Notes: generated by a model not told the origin, from the letters alone. DNA of 64,000 bases from Mucilaginibacter sp. UR6-11 (GCF_020880695.1 NZ_JAJIWO010000003.1:124001-188000); one strand, 5' to 3'. Counted from the stretch's first letter, positions 52,501 to 62,458 are shown. A program made the numbers and translations.

Positions 52501-55500
52501 CTTCGGCATGGATAAACATTTGCAGATGCTTGTATTTACGCAGATCATTATAAAAAGTTTTGAAAGCTGCCTTTGAATAACCGTCGCTCAGGTTGGTTAC
52601 ATTTAATGATAACGACTGCTCATTTAACTGGGTATTGCTTTGCAGGTTATTATAATCGCGTTGGCGTTCAATACCCGGCGGCACTACATAAGGGATAGGT
52701 ACACGTTTGCCATTCTCCTCAATATTTACCGTCTCAACGTTTACAACTGAGTTATCCAGCGGTGGATTTACCAAAGCCGGATCGGCAATAACATTCAGCG
52801 GATTGTTCTCTGTGTTGTATGCACGCCAGTCGCCGCGCACCAATTGCAGGGTTGCAAAACGCAATATCGCCGTGTCGGCAAAATTGGTCATGAACATTCG
52901 CATATATCTTATCGCTTTAAAATCCTGGATCCCTCCAACTGCCGATTGATAGGCGGCAATAGGTACACGAAACTGGTACCAGGTAACAGATTGCGTGGTG
53001 CCATCAGCAAGTTTAACCTGCGACGTAATTTTGTCATTCACAAAATTCTGACCCACAACAAGGTCTTTTGGGCGCATCGATACCTTGTACTGAAAGTACT
53101 GATCGTCCTGGCTCATATTGTTATCCCGGTCAATATCTTCGCCATCCGGCAATGAGGTGTTGGCAGATGTTTGCAGGCCCAATTGCGCAAGCGATTGCTC
53201 GGCTGTTTTGGAGTTACTTTCGTTGCCGTTATACTTAGCGTAACGTTGTAAAATACTGGCTTTTGCCGCATCCTGGTCGGGCCCCAGGTAATATTGGTAA
53301 TCATCTGATGACGGGTCATTTGCAAAAGCGTTTGCCGCCTGATTATTAATCGTTCCTTTTATCTGGTTAACAACTGCCGCAAATTTTGCCCGTTCATCCC
53401 CATCACTCAATCCGTCCAAACCAACATCCTGCAATACACGCGATGCCGGGTTACTGTCAAAGGCATTAACTACGGGTTGCGCTTTGGGTACCCTGCCCCA
53501 GGCGGTAGTATCTACCGTACTTAGATCACCATTGGCAGGCAAACCGTTTTCAAGGCTTTTACGCCCGTCTTTTAACACATCTTCTGATATACTGCCCAAG
53601 TTGAAATACAGATCACCCCCCGGTGCCGTTGGTTTGTAGATAAAAGGGTCAAGCACCCAAAATTCAATATACTCCACGTTAAGCGCCTGGAAATCATTAG
53701 TTGATATCCCCCTGTAAATACCGCCCCAGCGGGTGGTTGGGTTTTGCAGCGAACCGTCAGCATTAATACCGGTGGTAGTATAGTTATACGGGCCCCGAAC
53801 TGTTGGATAAAAAGCCAGGTCTAAAGTTGATAAACTTAGCGGCTGCCCGGTTACGGATTGTTTATAGGGGAAAACCTCTGTCTGTAAAATCTGCCTTGCG
53901 TAATGGTTTGATAGCTGTGCGCGGGTTACGCTTGTCGATCCTGTATTGGTATAAAATATCGGGTCGATATTATAAAACGCCAAACGTGCACGGTTAAAAC
54001 CATAGCTCAGGTTATTAAACAAACCCGACTCCGGGAACAACTGCGGCGTAGCCGATATTTGCCAGGTATTGGCGCTTTTAACATCGATTATTGACTGGCT
54101 GTTTTCAAAATCATCTAAATAAGATGTTCCGTTTCTTGAGCCTGCATAGTTTAATACACCCGGGCTGCCCGGCAACAATTTTGCAAACTCACCGCTAAAG
54201 TTTACTGACGATGGCGCCCTGGTATGGATAAAAGGTATTTTATCGACCAAACGGGTAAGCAGTCTTGAGTTTGAGGCATAGTTAGCATCAAATCCAATAA
54301 TGGTGTTTGAGATGGACTCCTGCCCTATTGCCTCGTTTTGCGATATCGGCTGCTCTGTCAGGTGCATTACCGTGGCACCCAATGATAAATTTGGGCTGTA
54401 CCTATAATCAAACCTTGAACCGTATAATGATTTTTGCTGCACCCCAAACAGCTCGTTGTTTTCTAAATGCACATCTATGGGCTGGCCGGATGATAGTATG
54501 GCGGTATTTATTACGTTTAAATGGCCGGCATTATAATCAATGGTATAATCAGTACCCTCCGCCAGCTTGGTTGCACCCGCTGATACCGTTACCGATCCTT
54601 GCGGGATATTTATGGCATTAAGCTGGTAAGAGCCCCCGCCGCCCTGCGCCGTATAAGTGCCCCGAATAGTGTAACGGTTTAACTTAGGAAAAAACTGTTG
54701 TGCTACCGTTTTGGTCGAGTCATATAATTGCTGATAGACGTACCTGTTGATGAGGTCCGTCTCGCCGGGGTTAAATTGCCTGGCCAGATCAGACCCAAAG
54801 GGTTCCAGAACAGGAAAGACAATGCGCCCGTTTTGCGAATCAATGGTAATACCTTCTAAAAAGTCAAAATAACCGTCTGATTGCTTTTCGCCCTGCTGGT
54901 TTAAATTATCAAGCCCGGTAAGTTTTAGCCACAGTTTTGACCTGGTGTTTTGCCCCTCATCCATCACCGGCTTATCAATACCTGATTTATCATCCAGGCG
55001 GGCAACGTTTAATTTAAAGTTTGTTGAACTAACCTGGAACGCGTTGAGCGAGTAGATGTTCTTCATCATCAGTTTCCAGGTTGGCAGATTGGTTTTTAAC
55101 AGCGTGTTCTTTAATAATTTCAGGTAAAGCAATTTGGGCGTGCCGGGGCTAACCGGAATATCACTTGAAAATTCACCTACCTGGTATTGCTTGCCATTAT
55201 AGGTATATTGGTAAGCCACCGCCAATACCTCGTCGTTATTTAAAGGATAATTAAGGGATATATAACCCAGTTGCGGATGTAAGGTATATTCTTTGGCGGT
55301 TAACTTGCGGGCATAAGTTAATTTGGCGTAGTTATCTGTACCGCCATGTGCCGCAAAATAACCAATGAGCGAATTAGATGGGTCATTGGTAAAGCGCGCA
55401 TTAGCCGGTAAGCCGGCTAACAAATTGTTTGACTGATCTGTAAACCCCGGCCCCTGAAAACCCGCCGGCAGGCCCGAGAAACCCGCACCGCCCTGTATTT

Positions 55501-56620
55501 GCGCAGTATTGTAGGGCGCATTCTCACCCAAATCCAAAAAGCCGACTACGTCTCGCGAGTCGGTAGTAGCGTTAGTGCGATTGGTGGTCCAAACCTCAAT
55601 TTTTGTAATATTAATATTTGAGCTGATGATGGGTATATTAGCCAGCGCCTTATTATAATTGTTACGAAAGTATTGCGATAAGAAATAGTGTTTGTTAGCC
55701 TCGTAATCTGAGGCCATCGCTGAGAATGTGCCCTGCTGCCCCTGGTTGGTTATGGTAATATTTTTTGATTGCGAACGCTGCTGCGAAAAGATTGTGGTTA
55801 CATCAAGCTTGCCAAATTTTAATTTTGTTTTTAAACCAAATAAAGCCTGCGTACCGGTTATTAATGATGTATTTAACGGCATACTTACCGTACCTGCCTG
55901 TATTTCCTGGATGATCTCGTCCGGGTGGCCGGTATAATCCAGCTTTACCTGGTTGTCAAACTGAAACTGGGCATCGGTATTATAGTTAGTGGCTATCTTT
56001 AACTTATCACCAATATTACCGGTTAAATTAAGTTGTATGTGCTGGTCAAAATTAAAGTTGAATTGTTTACGTTGCCGGATATTAAACAGCGGATTTTCAT
56101 TTTTATTGATCTGCCCGCTTAATATTGCTTCAGCTGATCCCTGTGGGCGGATATCGATTATTGAGCTGCCAAATATTCTTTCAAAAGTTTGGTTATGCAC
56201 ATTTATCTGCGGAATAAACCCGGGCTGTGTTTGTTGATAAGAATAGTTATCGGCCAGTTTCTTAAAATAGTCGCGCTTTTCTTCGGCTTGTTTCAGATAC
56301 AGGTACTCGTTAAAAGTCAGATATACCGGCGGGCGGTACAGCAAATTACCAACCCGTTCGTACAAAACATATTTATTTGTGAGCGCGTCATACTCAACAG
56401 TGCGGGTTACACCAAATGGCGGCGGATCAAAAATACCCCGGCGGTTTAAGGCATTATTTGATAAAGTACGTTTAAATGGCGCTTTTACGGTTACAGAATC
56501 TCTTCGGGGCGAAACAGTTGCAGGTTTCTGTTGCGCAAAGGTTGTCCCCAATCCGCAAAACGCAGTTATTAATGCAATCCCGAGAAAAAATTTAAAAGTA
56601 AAATTTCCTACCACATGCAA
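49544..56620 (-). CDS. sprA: Type IX secretion outer-membrane translocon protein SprA
   Basis: SprA forms the very large outer-membrane barrel through which type IX secretion substrates cross, and is needed for gliding and secretion in Flavobacterium. The 2358-residue product has a signal peptide (to about residue 29), DPPPFGVTRTVEYDALTNKYVLYE near the start (in parts: GVTRTVEYDA at about 69), many aromatic antiparallel strands and a C-terminal strand region ending LLLQ. The length matches the family (about 2,400). RuvA lies immediately upstream, an arrangement conserved with other Bacteroidota. No frameshift is seen over 7 kb. Confidence 0.95.
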   Translation of the reverse strand: MHVVGNFTFKFFLGIALITAFCGLGTTFAQQKPATVSPRRDSVTVKAPFKRTLSNNALNRRGIFDPPPFGVTRTVEYDALTNKYVLYERVGNLLYRPPVYLTFNEYLYLKQAEEKRDYFKKLADNYSYQQTQPGFIPQINVHNQTFERIFGSSIIDIRPQGSAEAILSGQINKNENPLFNIRQRKQFNFNFDQHIQLNLTGNIGDKLKIATNYNTDAQFQFDNQVKLDYTGHPDEIIQEIQAGTVSMPLNTSLITGTQALFGLKTKLKFGKLDVTTIFSQQRSQSKNITITNQGQQGTFSAMASDYEANKHYFLSQYFRNNYNKALANIPIISSNINITKIEVWTTNRTNATTDSRDVVGFLDLGENAPYNTAQIQGGAGFSGLPAGFQGPGFTDQSNNLLAGLPANARFTNDPSNSLIGYFAAHGGTDNYAKLTYARKLTAKEYTLHPQLGYISLNYPLNNDEVLAVAYQYTYNGKQYQVGEFSSDIPVSPGTPKLLYLKLLKNTLLKTNLPTWKLMMKNIYSLNAFQVSSTNFKLNVARLDDKSGIDKPVMDEGQNTRSKLWLKLTGLDNLNQQGEKQSDGYFDFLEGITIDSQNGRIVFPVLEPFGSDLARQFNPGETDLINRYVYQQLYDSTKTVAQQFFPKLNRYTIRGTYTAQGGGGSYQLNAINIPQGSVTVSAGATKLAEGTDYTIDYNAGHLNVINTAILSSGQPIDVHLENNELFGVQQKSLYGSRFDYRYSPNLSLGATVMHLTEQPISQNEAIGQESISNTIIGFDANYASNSRLLTRLVDKIPFIHTRAPSSVNFSGEFAKLLPGSPGVLNYAGSRNGTSYLDDFENSQSIIDVKSANTWQISATPQLFPESGLFNNLSYGFNRARLAFYNIDPIFYTNTGSTSVTRAQLSNHYARQILQTEVFPYKQSVTGQPLSLSTLDLAFYPTVRGPYNYTTTGINADGSLQNPTTRWGGIYRGISTNDFQALNVEYIEFWVLDPFIYKPTAPGGDLYFNLGSISEDVLKDGRKSLENGLPANGDLSTVDTTAWGRVPKAQPVVNAFDSNPASRVLQDVGLDGLSDGDERAKFAAVVNQIKGTINNQAANAFANDPSSDDYQYYLGPDQDAAKASILQRYAKYNGNESNSKTAEQSLAQLGLQTSANTSLPDGEDIDRDNNMSQDDQYFQYKVSMRPKDLVVGQNFVNDKITSQVKLADGTTQSVTWYQFRVPIAAYQSAVGGIQDFKAIRYMRMFMTNFADTAILRFATLQLVRGDWRAYNTENNPLNVIADPALVNPPLDNSVVNVETVNIEENGKRVPIPYVVPPGIERQRDYNNLQSNTQLNEQSLSLNVTNLSDGYSKAAFKTFYNDLRKYKHLQMFIHAEANQNTLHDNDVSAFIRLGADYQDNYYEYEIPLTITPPGTTNANSIWPDANALDIELSLLTDAKIARNNAKFNGLPWPINKPFTYANGRNKITIMGVPDLSRLRTIMLGVRNPYRNNQPVGVDDGLNKSAIVWFDELRLTDFDNKGGWAAIGRADFKLADIGNVTISGNKSTAGFGALDSKLEDRQLTNNQGYDISANMDLGRFFPTKSGIKIPAYINVSNQTNTPQYDPAQPDILLKQTLNAATSSKQRDSIKNAAEDYTMRKSVNFTNMHKERTSTKPAPVHVYDIENFNASYAYTEYTHHDFSTESDLEKTYHVALAYNYANQPKYISPFEKIIKNNTLALIRDINFSLAPTRLNFSINFDRFYSENSPRNNDINNPVFIPTNYNKTFNITRVYGLGWNLTKSLTMDIDATNLSVVDEPYGRLDGLKIDTLWQNIRKLGRTTNYNHTFNINYTVPLSKIPGMDWTAMIAHYSTNFTWQAAPEFAIGNPQFNVGNSIQNARKIQLDPALNLVTLYNKIPYLRNGNNPKNSTFTRLLTGLITSVKNINASYTRSDGTFLPGYLPQSNLFGEDLSYDSPGIGFLLGSQADIRSRAVSRGWISSDTLQNQLYVQSVSEDLHLKASVEPISDLRIQLTAFKTQNHTYQTNFKFLSATGAFENLAPNTTGDYSVSYFSLATAFSKETGINNTSAPFQKFLDNRAEISQRLGKNNPNSAGTGTSGYADGYGPNSQNVLVPAFLAAYTGKSASGASLNQFPAIPIPNWQITYSGFGHMALFEELFDSFDIRHGYQSAYTVSGYNTLLQYREANGASSARDVNNDFLPQYQFSQITILEQFIPLLGIDVRFKNNVTANFEYRQSRALSLSLLNSQLTQQNDHVITFGFGYKTKNFRFPFGMFNNLILKNDLNFKLDFALRDNKTLIYQADVTAAQISSGAQNITYRPSIDYSISQRFILNLFYDSNLTKPFTSQAFNTSFTNFGVNLKLLLQ

Positions 56621-56639
56621 CAGCTAAAATCCCACGTAA

Positions 56640-57224
56640 TTATAAACTTTTTAAGGCGAATTTTATAAGCTGTTCAACAGTTAATGTTCCGCCGTTTTTA
56701 CTTATTTCCTGCTCAAGCACTTTTTCTGCGGCATTACGTGCAAACCCTAACATAACCAGTGCTGCAAGTGCCTCGTCCTTAACGGTTCTGGCAATAGGGG
56801 CGGTATTTAACGTTTCAGAACCTTCTTTTCTCAGCTTATCCTGCAACTCTAATATAACTCTTTGCGCCGATTTTGGACCGATGCCCTTAATTCGCTGTAT
56901 TAAAGAAACGTTACCATTGATGATGGCAGTTTGAATTTCCAAAGGAGTTATAGATGAAAGCATCATCCTGCCGGTATTAGGGCCTATGCCTGATATGGAA
57001 ATCAGGTGTAAAAACAATCTGCGCTCGCCCTCGTCTGCAAAACCGTACAACGTATGCGCATCCTCTTTGACATGCAGCCAGGTAAAAAGCTTACACCGCT
57101 CGGCATCGCCCAGTAAAGAATAGGTATTTAAAGATATATTGATGTGATAGCCCACCCCGTTGGCATCAATCACCACATAAGCCGGACTTTTAAAAACTAA
57201 TTTGCCATCAATATAAGCGTACAT
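56640..57224 (-). CDS. ruvA: Holliday junction DNA helicase subunit RuvA
   Basis: RuvA binds Holliday junctions and loads RuvB for branch migration. The 194-residue protein has an OB-fold N-terminus (MYAYIDGKLVFKSPAYVVID), two helix-hairpin-helix motifs (LISISGIGPNTGRMMLSS and IKGIGPKSAQRVILELQDKL) and a C-terminal RuvB-binding domain (EALAALVMLGFARNAAEKVL). Length is normal. It is 19 bases upstream of sprA, so they may share a transcript, and 87 bases after maeB. Confidence 0.97.
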   Translation of the reverse strand: MYAYIDGKLVFKSPAYVVIDANGVGYHINISLNTYSLLGDAERCKLFTWLHVKEDAHTLYGFADEGERRLFLHLISISGIGPNTGRMMLSSITPLEIQTAIINGNVSLIQRIKGIGPKSAQRVILELQDKLRKEGSETLNTAPIARTVKDEALAALVMLGFARNAAEKVLEQEISKNGGTLTVEQLIKFALKSL

Positions 57225-57311
57225 ATTTTTTCAAGGTAAAAGGTGAAAGGCAATAAGGCTGAGATTTAACTGCAATATTAAAAACTAATCATTAATCTTA
57301 GTCACTAATAG

Positions 57312-59588
57312 CTATTTATTATTTGCTTTTGCCTGCGCATCAACCACAGCAATGGTAACCATATTTACAATTTCACGCACCGAGCTGTCCAGCTGTAAAA
57401 CGTGTACAGGCTTTTTCAGTCCCAGTAATATCGGCCCGACGGCCTCGGCGCTGCCTATTTCCTGTAAAAGTTTATAAGCAATATTACCCGACTCCAGATT
57501 AGGAAATATCAATGTGTTGGCCGCCCTGCCTTTTAATGTCGAAAACGGAAAGTTATCGGCCAGCAAAGAAGCATTTAACGCAAAATTGGCCTGCATATCG
57601 CCGTCAACAATCATATCAGGATATTTATCATGCAATAGCTTAACAGCTTCGCGGGTTTTCTCAGGTATCGGGCCATCGTTTGATCCAAAATTTGAGTAGG
57701 ATAATAACGCAACCCTGGGGCTGATGTTGAACTGCTTTACTGACCGTTCTATAAGTACCGTAATATCTACCAGTTCCTCAACCGTAGGATCAACGTTTAC
57801 CGTAGTATCACCAAAAAAAACGGGGCCTTTTTGGGTTAACATCATATACATACCGGCCACACGGCTTACTCCTTTTTCGGTACCGATTATTTGCAGCGCA
57901 GGCTTAACTGTTGTTGCGTAATTTTTGCTTAGCCCGGATATCAAGGCATCGGCCTGGCCAAACTGTACCATGCAGGCACCGTAATAGTTAGGATCAATCA
58001 TCAGTTGCCTGGCCTCAAACAAAGTTATACCCCGGCGCTGACGCTTTTTAAAATAGTATTGCGCATATTCCTCTGACCGTTTAGTGCCCAAGTGCGGATC
58101 AATGATCTCTACCTCACCAAATTCAAGCTCGGTTTCTTTGATGATCCGTTTTATTTTTTGGACATCTCCAAGCAATATTGGCGTAGCAATACCCTCATCT
58201 TTTACAATCTGGGCGGCGCGCAATATCTTGTAATTATCAGCGTCAGCAAAAACCACCCGTTTAGGGTTGCTCTTAGCCATGTTGGTGATGTTTCTTAACA
58301 GCTTATCATCGTCCCCTACTTTTGAGCGCAGCTCTTCTGTATAAGCATCCCAGTCGGTAATTACCTTGCGTGCCACGCCTGATTCGATAGCAGCTTTTGC
58401 TACCGCCGATGAAACCTCGGTTATTAACCGCTGATCCATTGGTTTTGGGATAATGTAATTTTTGCCAAATTTAAGGTTCTTGGCATCATAAGCCAGGTTA
58501 ACGGCTTCGGGCACCGGCTTTTTGGCAATACCTGCTATAGCATGCACCGCCGCCAGTTTCATTTCTTCGTTAATAGCGCAGGCCCTCACATCCAAGGCAC
58601 CTCTGAAAATATAAGGGAAACCCAGGACGTTATTTACCTGGTTAGGAAAATCAGACCGCCCCGTAGCGATGATAATATCCTTACGTGAAGTTACGGCAAG
58701 GTCGTAAGCTATCTCGGGTTCGGGATTTGCCATTGCAAAAACAATGGGATTTTTTGCCATGCCGCGCAGCATATCCGGCGTTACGACGTTACCTGCCGAC
58801 AGGCCGATAAAAACATCGGCGCCCTTCATTGCTTCGGTAAGGGTATCTATTCCTTTCCGGTCGGTAGCAAATTGCAAGCGCATCTCATCCAGGTCGGTAC
58901 GGTCAGGAGTTATTAAACCATTAATGTCAAACATTACCAGGTTTTCTCTTTTAACACCTAACGACAAATATATTTTTGAGCAGGACACCGCGGCGGCACC
59001 TGCGCCGTTAATTACCATTTTTATCTTATCCAGCTTTTTACCCTGTATCTCGCAGGCATTAAGCAATGCAGCGCCCGATATGATTGCCGTACCGTGCTGG
59101 TCGTCATGCATAACCGGGATCTTCATTTCCGCCTTAAGCCTGCGCTCAATTTCAAAACAAGTTGGCGCTGATATATCCTCTAAATTAATACCGCCAAAAG
59201 TGGGCTCCAGGGCCTTTACTATTGTCACAAATTCATCTACTGATTTTGTATTCAGTTCCAAATCAAATACATCGATATCGGCATAGATCTTAAACAGCAG
59301 GCCTTTACCTTCCATAACCGGCTTGCTGGCTTCGGGGCCTATATTACCCAGGCCCAAAACTGCCGTACCGTTACTTATTACTGCTACCAGGTTACCCTTG
59401 GCAGTGTATTTATAAACATCATCTACATTTTCGGCAATGCGTAAACAGGGCTCAGCAACACCCGGCGAGTAGGCCATGGTTAAATCGCGCTGCGAATTGG
59501 TTGGCTTGGTGGGTACTACTTGTATTTTGCCGGGGCGCCCTTTAGCGTGGTAATTAAGAGCGTCCTGCTTACGGTTAGATTTATCCAT
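57312..59588 (-). CDS. maeB: NADP-dependent malic enzyme with C-terminal phosphotransacetylase-like domain
   Basis: The 758-residue protein fuses a malic-enzyme domain (about 1-430) and a phosphate acetyl/butyryltransferase-like domain (about 440-758). The malic part has [19 protein letters not shown], the catalytic Lys-type region [41 protein letters not shown] and the Rossmann [11 protein letters not shown]. The PTA-like part has [15 protein letters not shown] and [12 protein letters not shown]. The second domain usually regulates the first. It converts malate to pyruvate, yielding NADPH for biosynthesis. It is monocistronic, after the glycosyl hydrolase gene terminator. Confidence 0.95.
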   Translation of the reverse strand: MDKSNRKQDALNYHAKGRPGKIQVVPTKPTNSQRDLTMAYSPGVAEPCLRIAENVDDVYKYTAKGNLVAVISNGTAVLGLGNIGPEASKPVMEGKGLLFKIYADIDVFDLELNTKSVDEFVTIVKALEPTFGGINLEDISAPTCFEIERRLKAEMKIPVMHDDQHGTAIISGAALLNACEIQGKKLDKIKMVINGAGAAAVSCSKIYLSLGVKRENLVMFDINGLITPDRTDLDEMRLQFATDRKGIDTLTEAMKGADVFIGLSAGNVVTPDMLRGMAKNPIVFAMANPEPEIAYDLAVTSRKDIIIATGRSDFPNQVNNVLGFPYIFRGALDVRACAINEEMKLAAVHAIAGIAKKPVPEAVNLAYDAKNLKFGKNYIIPKPMDQRLITEVSSAVAKAAIESGVARKVITDWDAYTEELRSKVGDDDKLLRNITNMAKSNPKRVVFADADNYKILRAAQIVKDEGIATPILLGDVQKIKRIIKETELEFGEVEIIDPHLGTKRSEEYAQYYFKKRQRRGITLFEARQLMIDPNYYGACMVQFGQADALISGLSKNYATTVKPALQIIGTEKGVSRVAGMYMMLTQKGPVFFGDTTVNVDPTVEELVDITVLIERSVKQFNISPRVALLSYSNFGSNDGPIPEKTREAVKLLHDKYPDMIVDGDMQANFALNASLLADNFPFSTLKGRAANTLIFPNLESGNIAYKLLQEIGSAEAVGPILLGLKKPVHVLQLDSSVREIVNMVTIAVVDAQAKANNK

Positions 59589-59636
59589 GATATCAATTCA
59601 AGGTTCAAAGTTAAGTCTTTTTGAACTGTATAAAAA

Positions 59637-59664
59637 AGCCCGGTTCTGAAATCAAAACCGGGCT
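59637..59664 (-). terminator. Intrinsic terminator after the lytic transglycosylase gene
   Basis: A nine-base stem AGCCCGGTT/AACCGGGCT with a ten-base loop, followed on the minus strand by a run of T, 18 bases after the stop of the gene at 59682. Confidence 0.92.
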
Positions 59665-59681
59665 CCTGAATTTTTTATTAT

Positions 59682-60908
59682 TTATCCTTTGCTTGCCTTG
59701 GCAAACGGGTTTAATCTTAGTTTTTGCCCCGCAATAACTTTATTGCTCTGCATGCGGTTCCAGGCTCTGATCTCGCGCACATCAAGGCCGTAATCAGCTG
59801 CAATATTTTCCAGCGTTTCGCCTTCTTTAATAATATGGTAATCGGGGTTTTTATCAGCTGATTTGGCAGCAGGTACATACGCTGCCGTTACTACCTGTGC
59901 AGGCGCCACCTGCGGTTGTAATGCTACCGGAGCTGCTAATCCGTTTAATACATTATATAAAGCTGTAAAATTTCTTTGCTCGGTATGCGGGATGATCAGC
60001 CTGCGCGGTAAGGTTGTTGTCCCGTTTATGATCTGTCTTTTATAAGCCGGATTAAGTAATGCCAGGTCACTGATATTTACACTTAAGGCACGGGCAACAT
60101 TATTAAGGTCGATCATCTTATCAACCATAACGGTATCCGTACGCGCAGAAAATCGCCAGTTATCAGCCACTATGCTGTGCTTACCACCATAATTCATTAC
60201 GTAAGACATGGCAATAAAAGCGGGCACATAGCTCCTGGTTTCAGGCGGCAGGTACTGGCGGATAGACCAAAAATCCATTGCTCCTGCTTTTTCAATAGCA
60301 CGTTCAACACTGCTCTTACCGCAGTTATACGAAGCTATGGCTAATAACCAATCGCCAAATTCCTGATAAGCGTCTTTCAAATAAGCTGCGGCGGCGTAAC
60401 TGGCCTGTATCGGATCGCGGCGCTCGTCAATGTAGCTATCCATATTAAGGCCGTATATTTTGGCTGTAGTAGCCATAAACTGCCATGGCCCGGTTGCACC
60501 TACCCGCGATACTGCATTAGGGTCAAGCTTTGATTCAACAATTGACAAATACTTTATTTCGGTAGGGATGCCTGATTCATGAAAGATCTTCTCATAAATG
60601 GGGAAGTAATATTTTGATAGCCCCATTACGTGACCCATTTCGTCTTTATGACGGGTATAGATATCAATGTAAGCCTGCACGTATTCATTATAGTCCAACG
60701 GAACGTCTTTTTGGATAGAATCCAGCCGTTGTTTAAAAATTGAACTGGTATATGCGCTAACCGGCATAGTTAAAGTGGTATCCGGTAAAATTTTTGATAA
60801 ATAGCTATTACTTGTTTTGCCATTGGCAAAAAAGGTCGCTGTTAACGAATGAGCATTTACAATTTGCAGTGATAAGAGGAAGGTGGCAAAAGTTATAATT
60901 CTCTTCAT
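59682..60908 (-). CDS. MltD-like lytic transglycosylase with LysM domain
   Basis: The enzyme cuts the glycan strand of peptidoglycan with release of 1,6-anhydro ends. The 408-residue protein has a signal peptide (to about residue 20) and an SLT domain with the catalytic Glu125 in LSIVESKLDP, then GATGPWQFMATTAKIYGL and IASYNCGKSSVERAI. A C-terminal LysM domain follows at about 353-400 (YHIIKEGETLENIAADYGL), which binds glycan. The middle part has proline/alanine-rich linker PQVAPAQVVTAAYVPAAKS. A 14-bp palindrome (60926-60939) sits just upstream of the start. Confidence 0.9.
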   Translation of the reverse strand: MKRIITFATFLLSLQIVNAHSLTATFFANGKTSNSYLSKILPDTTLTMPVSAYTSSIFKQRLDSIQKDVPLDYNEYVQAYIDIYTRHKDEMGHVMGLSKYYFPIYEKIFHESGIPTEIKYLSIVESKLDPNAVSRVGATGPWQFMATTAKIYGLNMDSYIDERRDPIQASYAAAAYLKDAYQEFGDWLLAIASYNCGKSSVERAIEKAGAMDFWSIRQYLPPETRSYVPAFIAMSYVMNYGGKHSIVADNWRFSARTDTVMVDKMIDLNNVARALSVNISDLALLNPAYKRQIINGTTTLPRRLIIPHTEQRNFTALYNVLNGLAAPVALQPQVAPAQVVTAAYVPAAKSADKNPDYHIIKEGETLENIAADYGLDVREIRAWNRMQSNKVIAGQKLRLNPFAKASKG

Positions 60909-60925
60909 TCTTTTTCGTTAGAGAT

Positions 60926-60939
60926 AAGCGTATACGCTT
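60926..60939. promoter_or_regulatory. 14-bp perfect palindrome upstream of the transglycosylase gene
   Basis: AAGCGTATACGCTT is a perfect palindrome 18 bases before the start of the lytic transglycosylase and 36 bases after the gatA stop. It could be an operator. No U-tract follows on either strand, so it is not a typical terminator. Confidence 0.35.
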
Positions 60940-60974
60940 TTGGCGCCTAAAAGTTTTACTAAAATATTAATTTA

Positions 60975-62402
60975 TTATAGCTCCAAGAAATATTTGGAGA
61001 AATTTAACAACTCCTGTTCGTTAAAATGTTTGGCTAATAATTGTAATCCTAACGGTAATCCTTTCGTGTTATTGCCTGCCGGTAAAGAAATTGCCGGCAC
61101 ACCGGTTAAGGAGGCCTGTACGGTAAAAATATCGGCCAGATAGCTAACCACCGGATCTTTTTCTTCTTTACCAATATCAGATGCAGGCTCCGGAGCCGTG
61201 GGCATGAGTATAAAATCGTACTCCTCAAATATTTTGCTGGTTTTTTCCTGTATCAGCCTGCGTACTTTTTGAGCTTTAGCATAATACGCATCATAATATC
61301 CCGCGCTAAGCACAAAAGTGCCCAGCATAATACGACGCTTTACCTCTTTACCAAATCCCTCAGACCGTGAACGCTTGTAGGTTGACGCCAGATCTGTTGC
61401 CGCCGGACTGCGATAGCCGTAGTGCACGCCGTCAAAACGCGCCAGGTTTGACGATGCTTCGGCAGTAACCAGGATATAGTAAGCAGGAACCAGGTAATCT
61501 AAATATTCAAATGCAATAGGTTTAACTGTATGCCCCTCGGCACGTAGTTTTTCTATCGTATTGATCAGCATGCTCTTTACTTCCGGATCAACGCCCGGGC
61601 TTGACAGTGATTCCTGCAGATAGGCAATGTTCTTCTTTTCTGTTGTTTTTTTCAGATCAGCTGCATAAGCCGGTACCGGGTTAGATGCTGAGGTACTATC
61701 GTATTCGTCAGCGCCTGCCATTACTTCTAATAATAGCGCCGCGTCTTCGACAGAGTTGGTAATAGGCCCTGCCTGATCAAAAGATGAAGCATAAGCTATT
61801 AAACCATGTCTGGATACACGGCCATAGGTCGGCTTTAAACCTACTGTGCCGCAAAATGCTGCGGGCTGCCTTACCGAGCCACCGGTATCGGTACCGATAG
61901 CAGCAAGGCACATCCCGGCCTGAACAGCGACAGCCGAGCCGCCTGATGAACCTCCCGAAACTTTGGTTTCATCAGCATAGTTCTTTACCGGGCCGTAGTA
62001 TGACGACTCATTGGTTGCACCCATAGCAAATTCATCACAATTACAGCGGCCTATTATGATAGCATCCTCTGCCAGCAAACGCTCAACTATAGTTGCTGAA
62101 TAAACAGACTCAAAACCCGATAAAATTTTTGATGATGCGCTTACTTTATGCCCTTTGTAACAGATATTATCTTTTATTGCGATAACCATCCCGGCCAGTT
62201 TGCCGGCGTTGCCTTCTTTTAGCCGGTTATCAATATCTTTTGCACGTTGTAATGCTTCGGGGCCAAATACCTCGTTAAAGGCATTTAAACGGGAATTTTT
62301 TTCAATTTGACTTAAATAGTGCTTTACCAGTCCTTCAACGGAAATTTCACTACTTTGTAACCCACTCTTAATTTGACTTAAAGAGGAATAAAATTTACTC
62401 AT
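60975..62402 (-). CDS. gatA: Aspartyl/glutamyl-tRNA amidotransferase subunit A
   Basis: GatA supplies ammonia by hydrolysing glutamine for the transamidation that makes Gln-tRNA (or Asn-tRNA). The 475-residue protein has the amidase triad in standard place: Lys77 (AIKDNI), cis-Ser152 (SGGSSGGS) and nucleophile Ser176 (DTGGSVRQP). Typical GatA segments QAGMCLAAIGTDTGG and TYGRVSRHGLIAYASSFDQ are present. The gene is preceded by the hairpin 62419-62458 and the short tatA gene. GatB and GatC are not in this window. Confidence 0.96.
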   Translation of the reverse strand: MSKFYSSLSQIKSGLQSSEISVEGLVKHYLSQIEKNSRLNAFNEVFGPEALQRAKDIDNRLKEGNAGKLAGMVIAIKDNICYKGHKVSASSKILSGFESVYSATIVERLLAEDAIIIGRCNCDEFAMGATNESSYYGPVKNYADETKVSGGSSGGSAVAVQAGMCLAAIGTDTGGSVRQPAAFCGTVGLKPTYGRVSRHGLIAYASSFDQAGPITNSVEDAALLLEVMAGADEYDSTSASNPVPAYAADLKKTTEKKNIAYLQESLSSPGVDPEVKSMLINTIEKLRAEGHTVKPIAFEYLDYLVPAYYILVTAEASSNLARFDGVHYGYRSPAATDLASTYKRSRSEGFGKEVKRRIMLGTFVLSAGYYDAYYAKAQKVRRLIQEKTSKIFEEYDFILMPTAPEPASDIGKEEKDPVVSYLADIFTVQASLTGVPAISLPAGNNTKGLPLGLQLLAKHFNEQELLNFSKYFLEL

Positions 62403-62418
62403 GGGCCGAAAATAAAAA

Positions 62419-62458
62419 ACTTATCTGTTGAAATAGAAATTAATTTCAACAGATAAGT
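62419..62458 (-). terminator. Perfect 16-bp hairpin between tatA and gatA
   Basis: Arms 62419-62434 and 62443-62458 are perfectly complementary (16 pairs, 8-base loop). On the minus strand the stem is followed by a T-run. It lies 40 bases after the tatA stop and only 16 bases before the gatA start, so gatA must have its own promoter within or after it, or depend on read-through. Confidence 0.75.

Noticed and set aside
59606..59613. TAACTTTG (minus strand) as -7 box for maeB
   Set aside because: Matches TAnnTTTG, but no TTTG or TTG lies at an allowed distance upstream.
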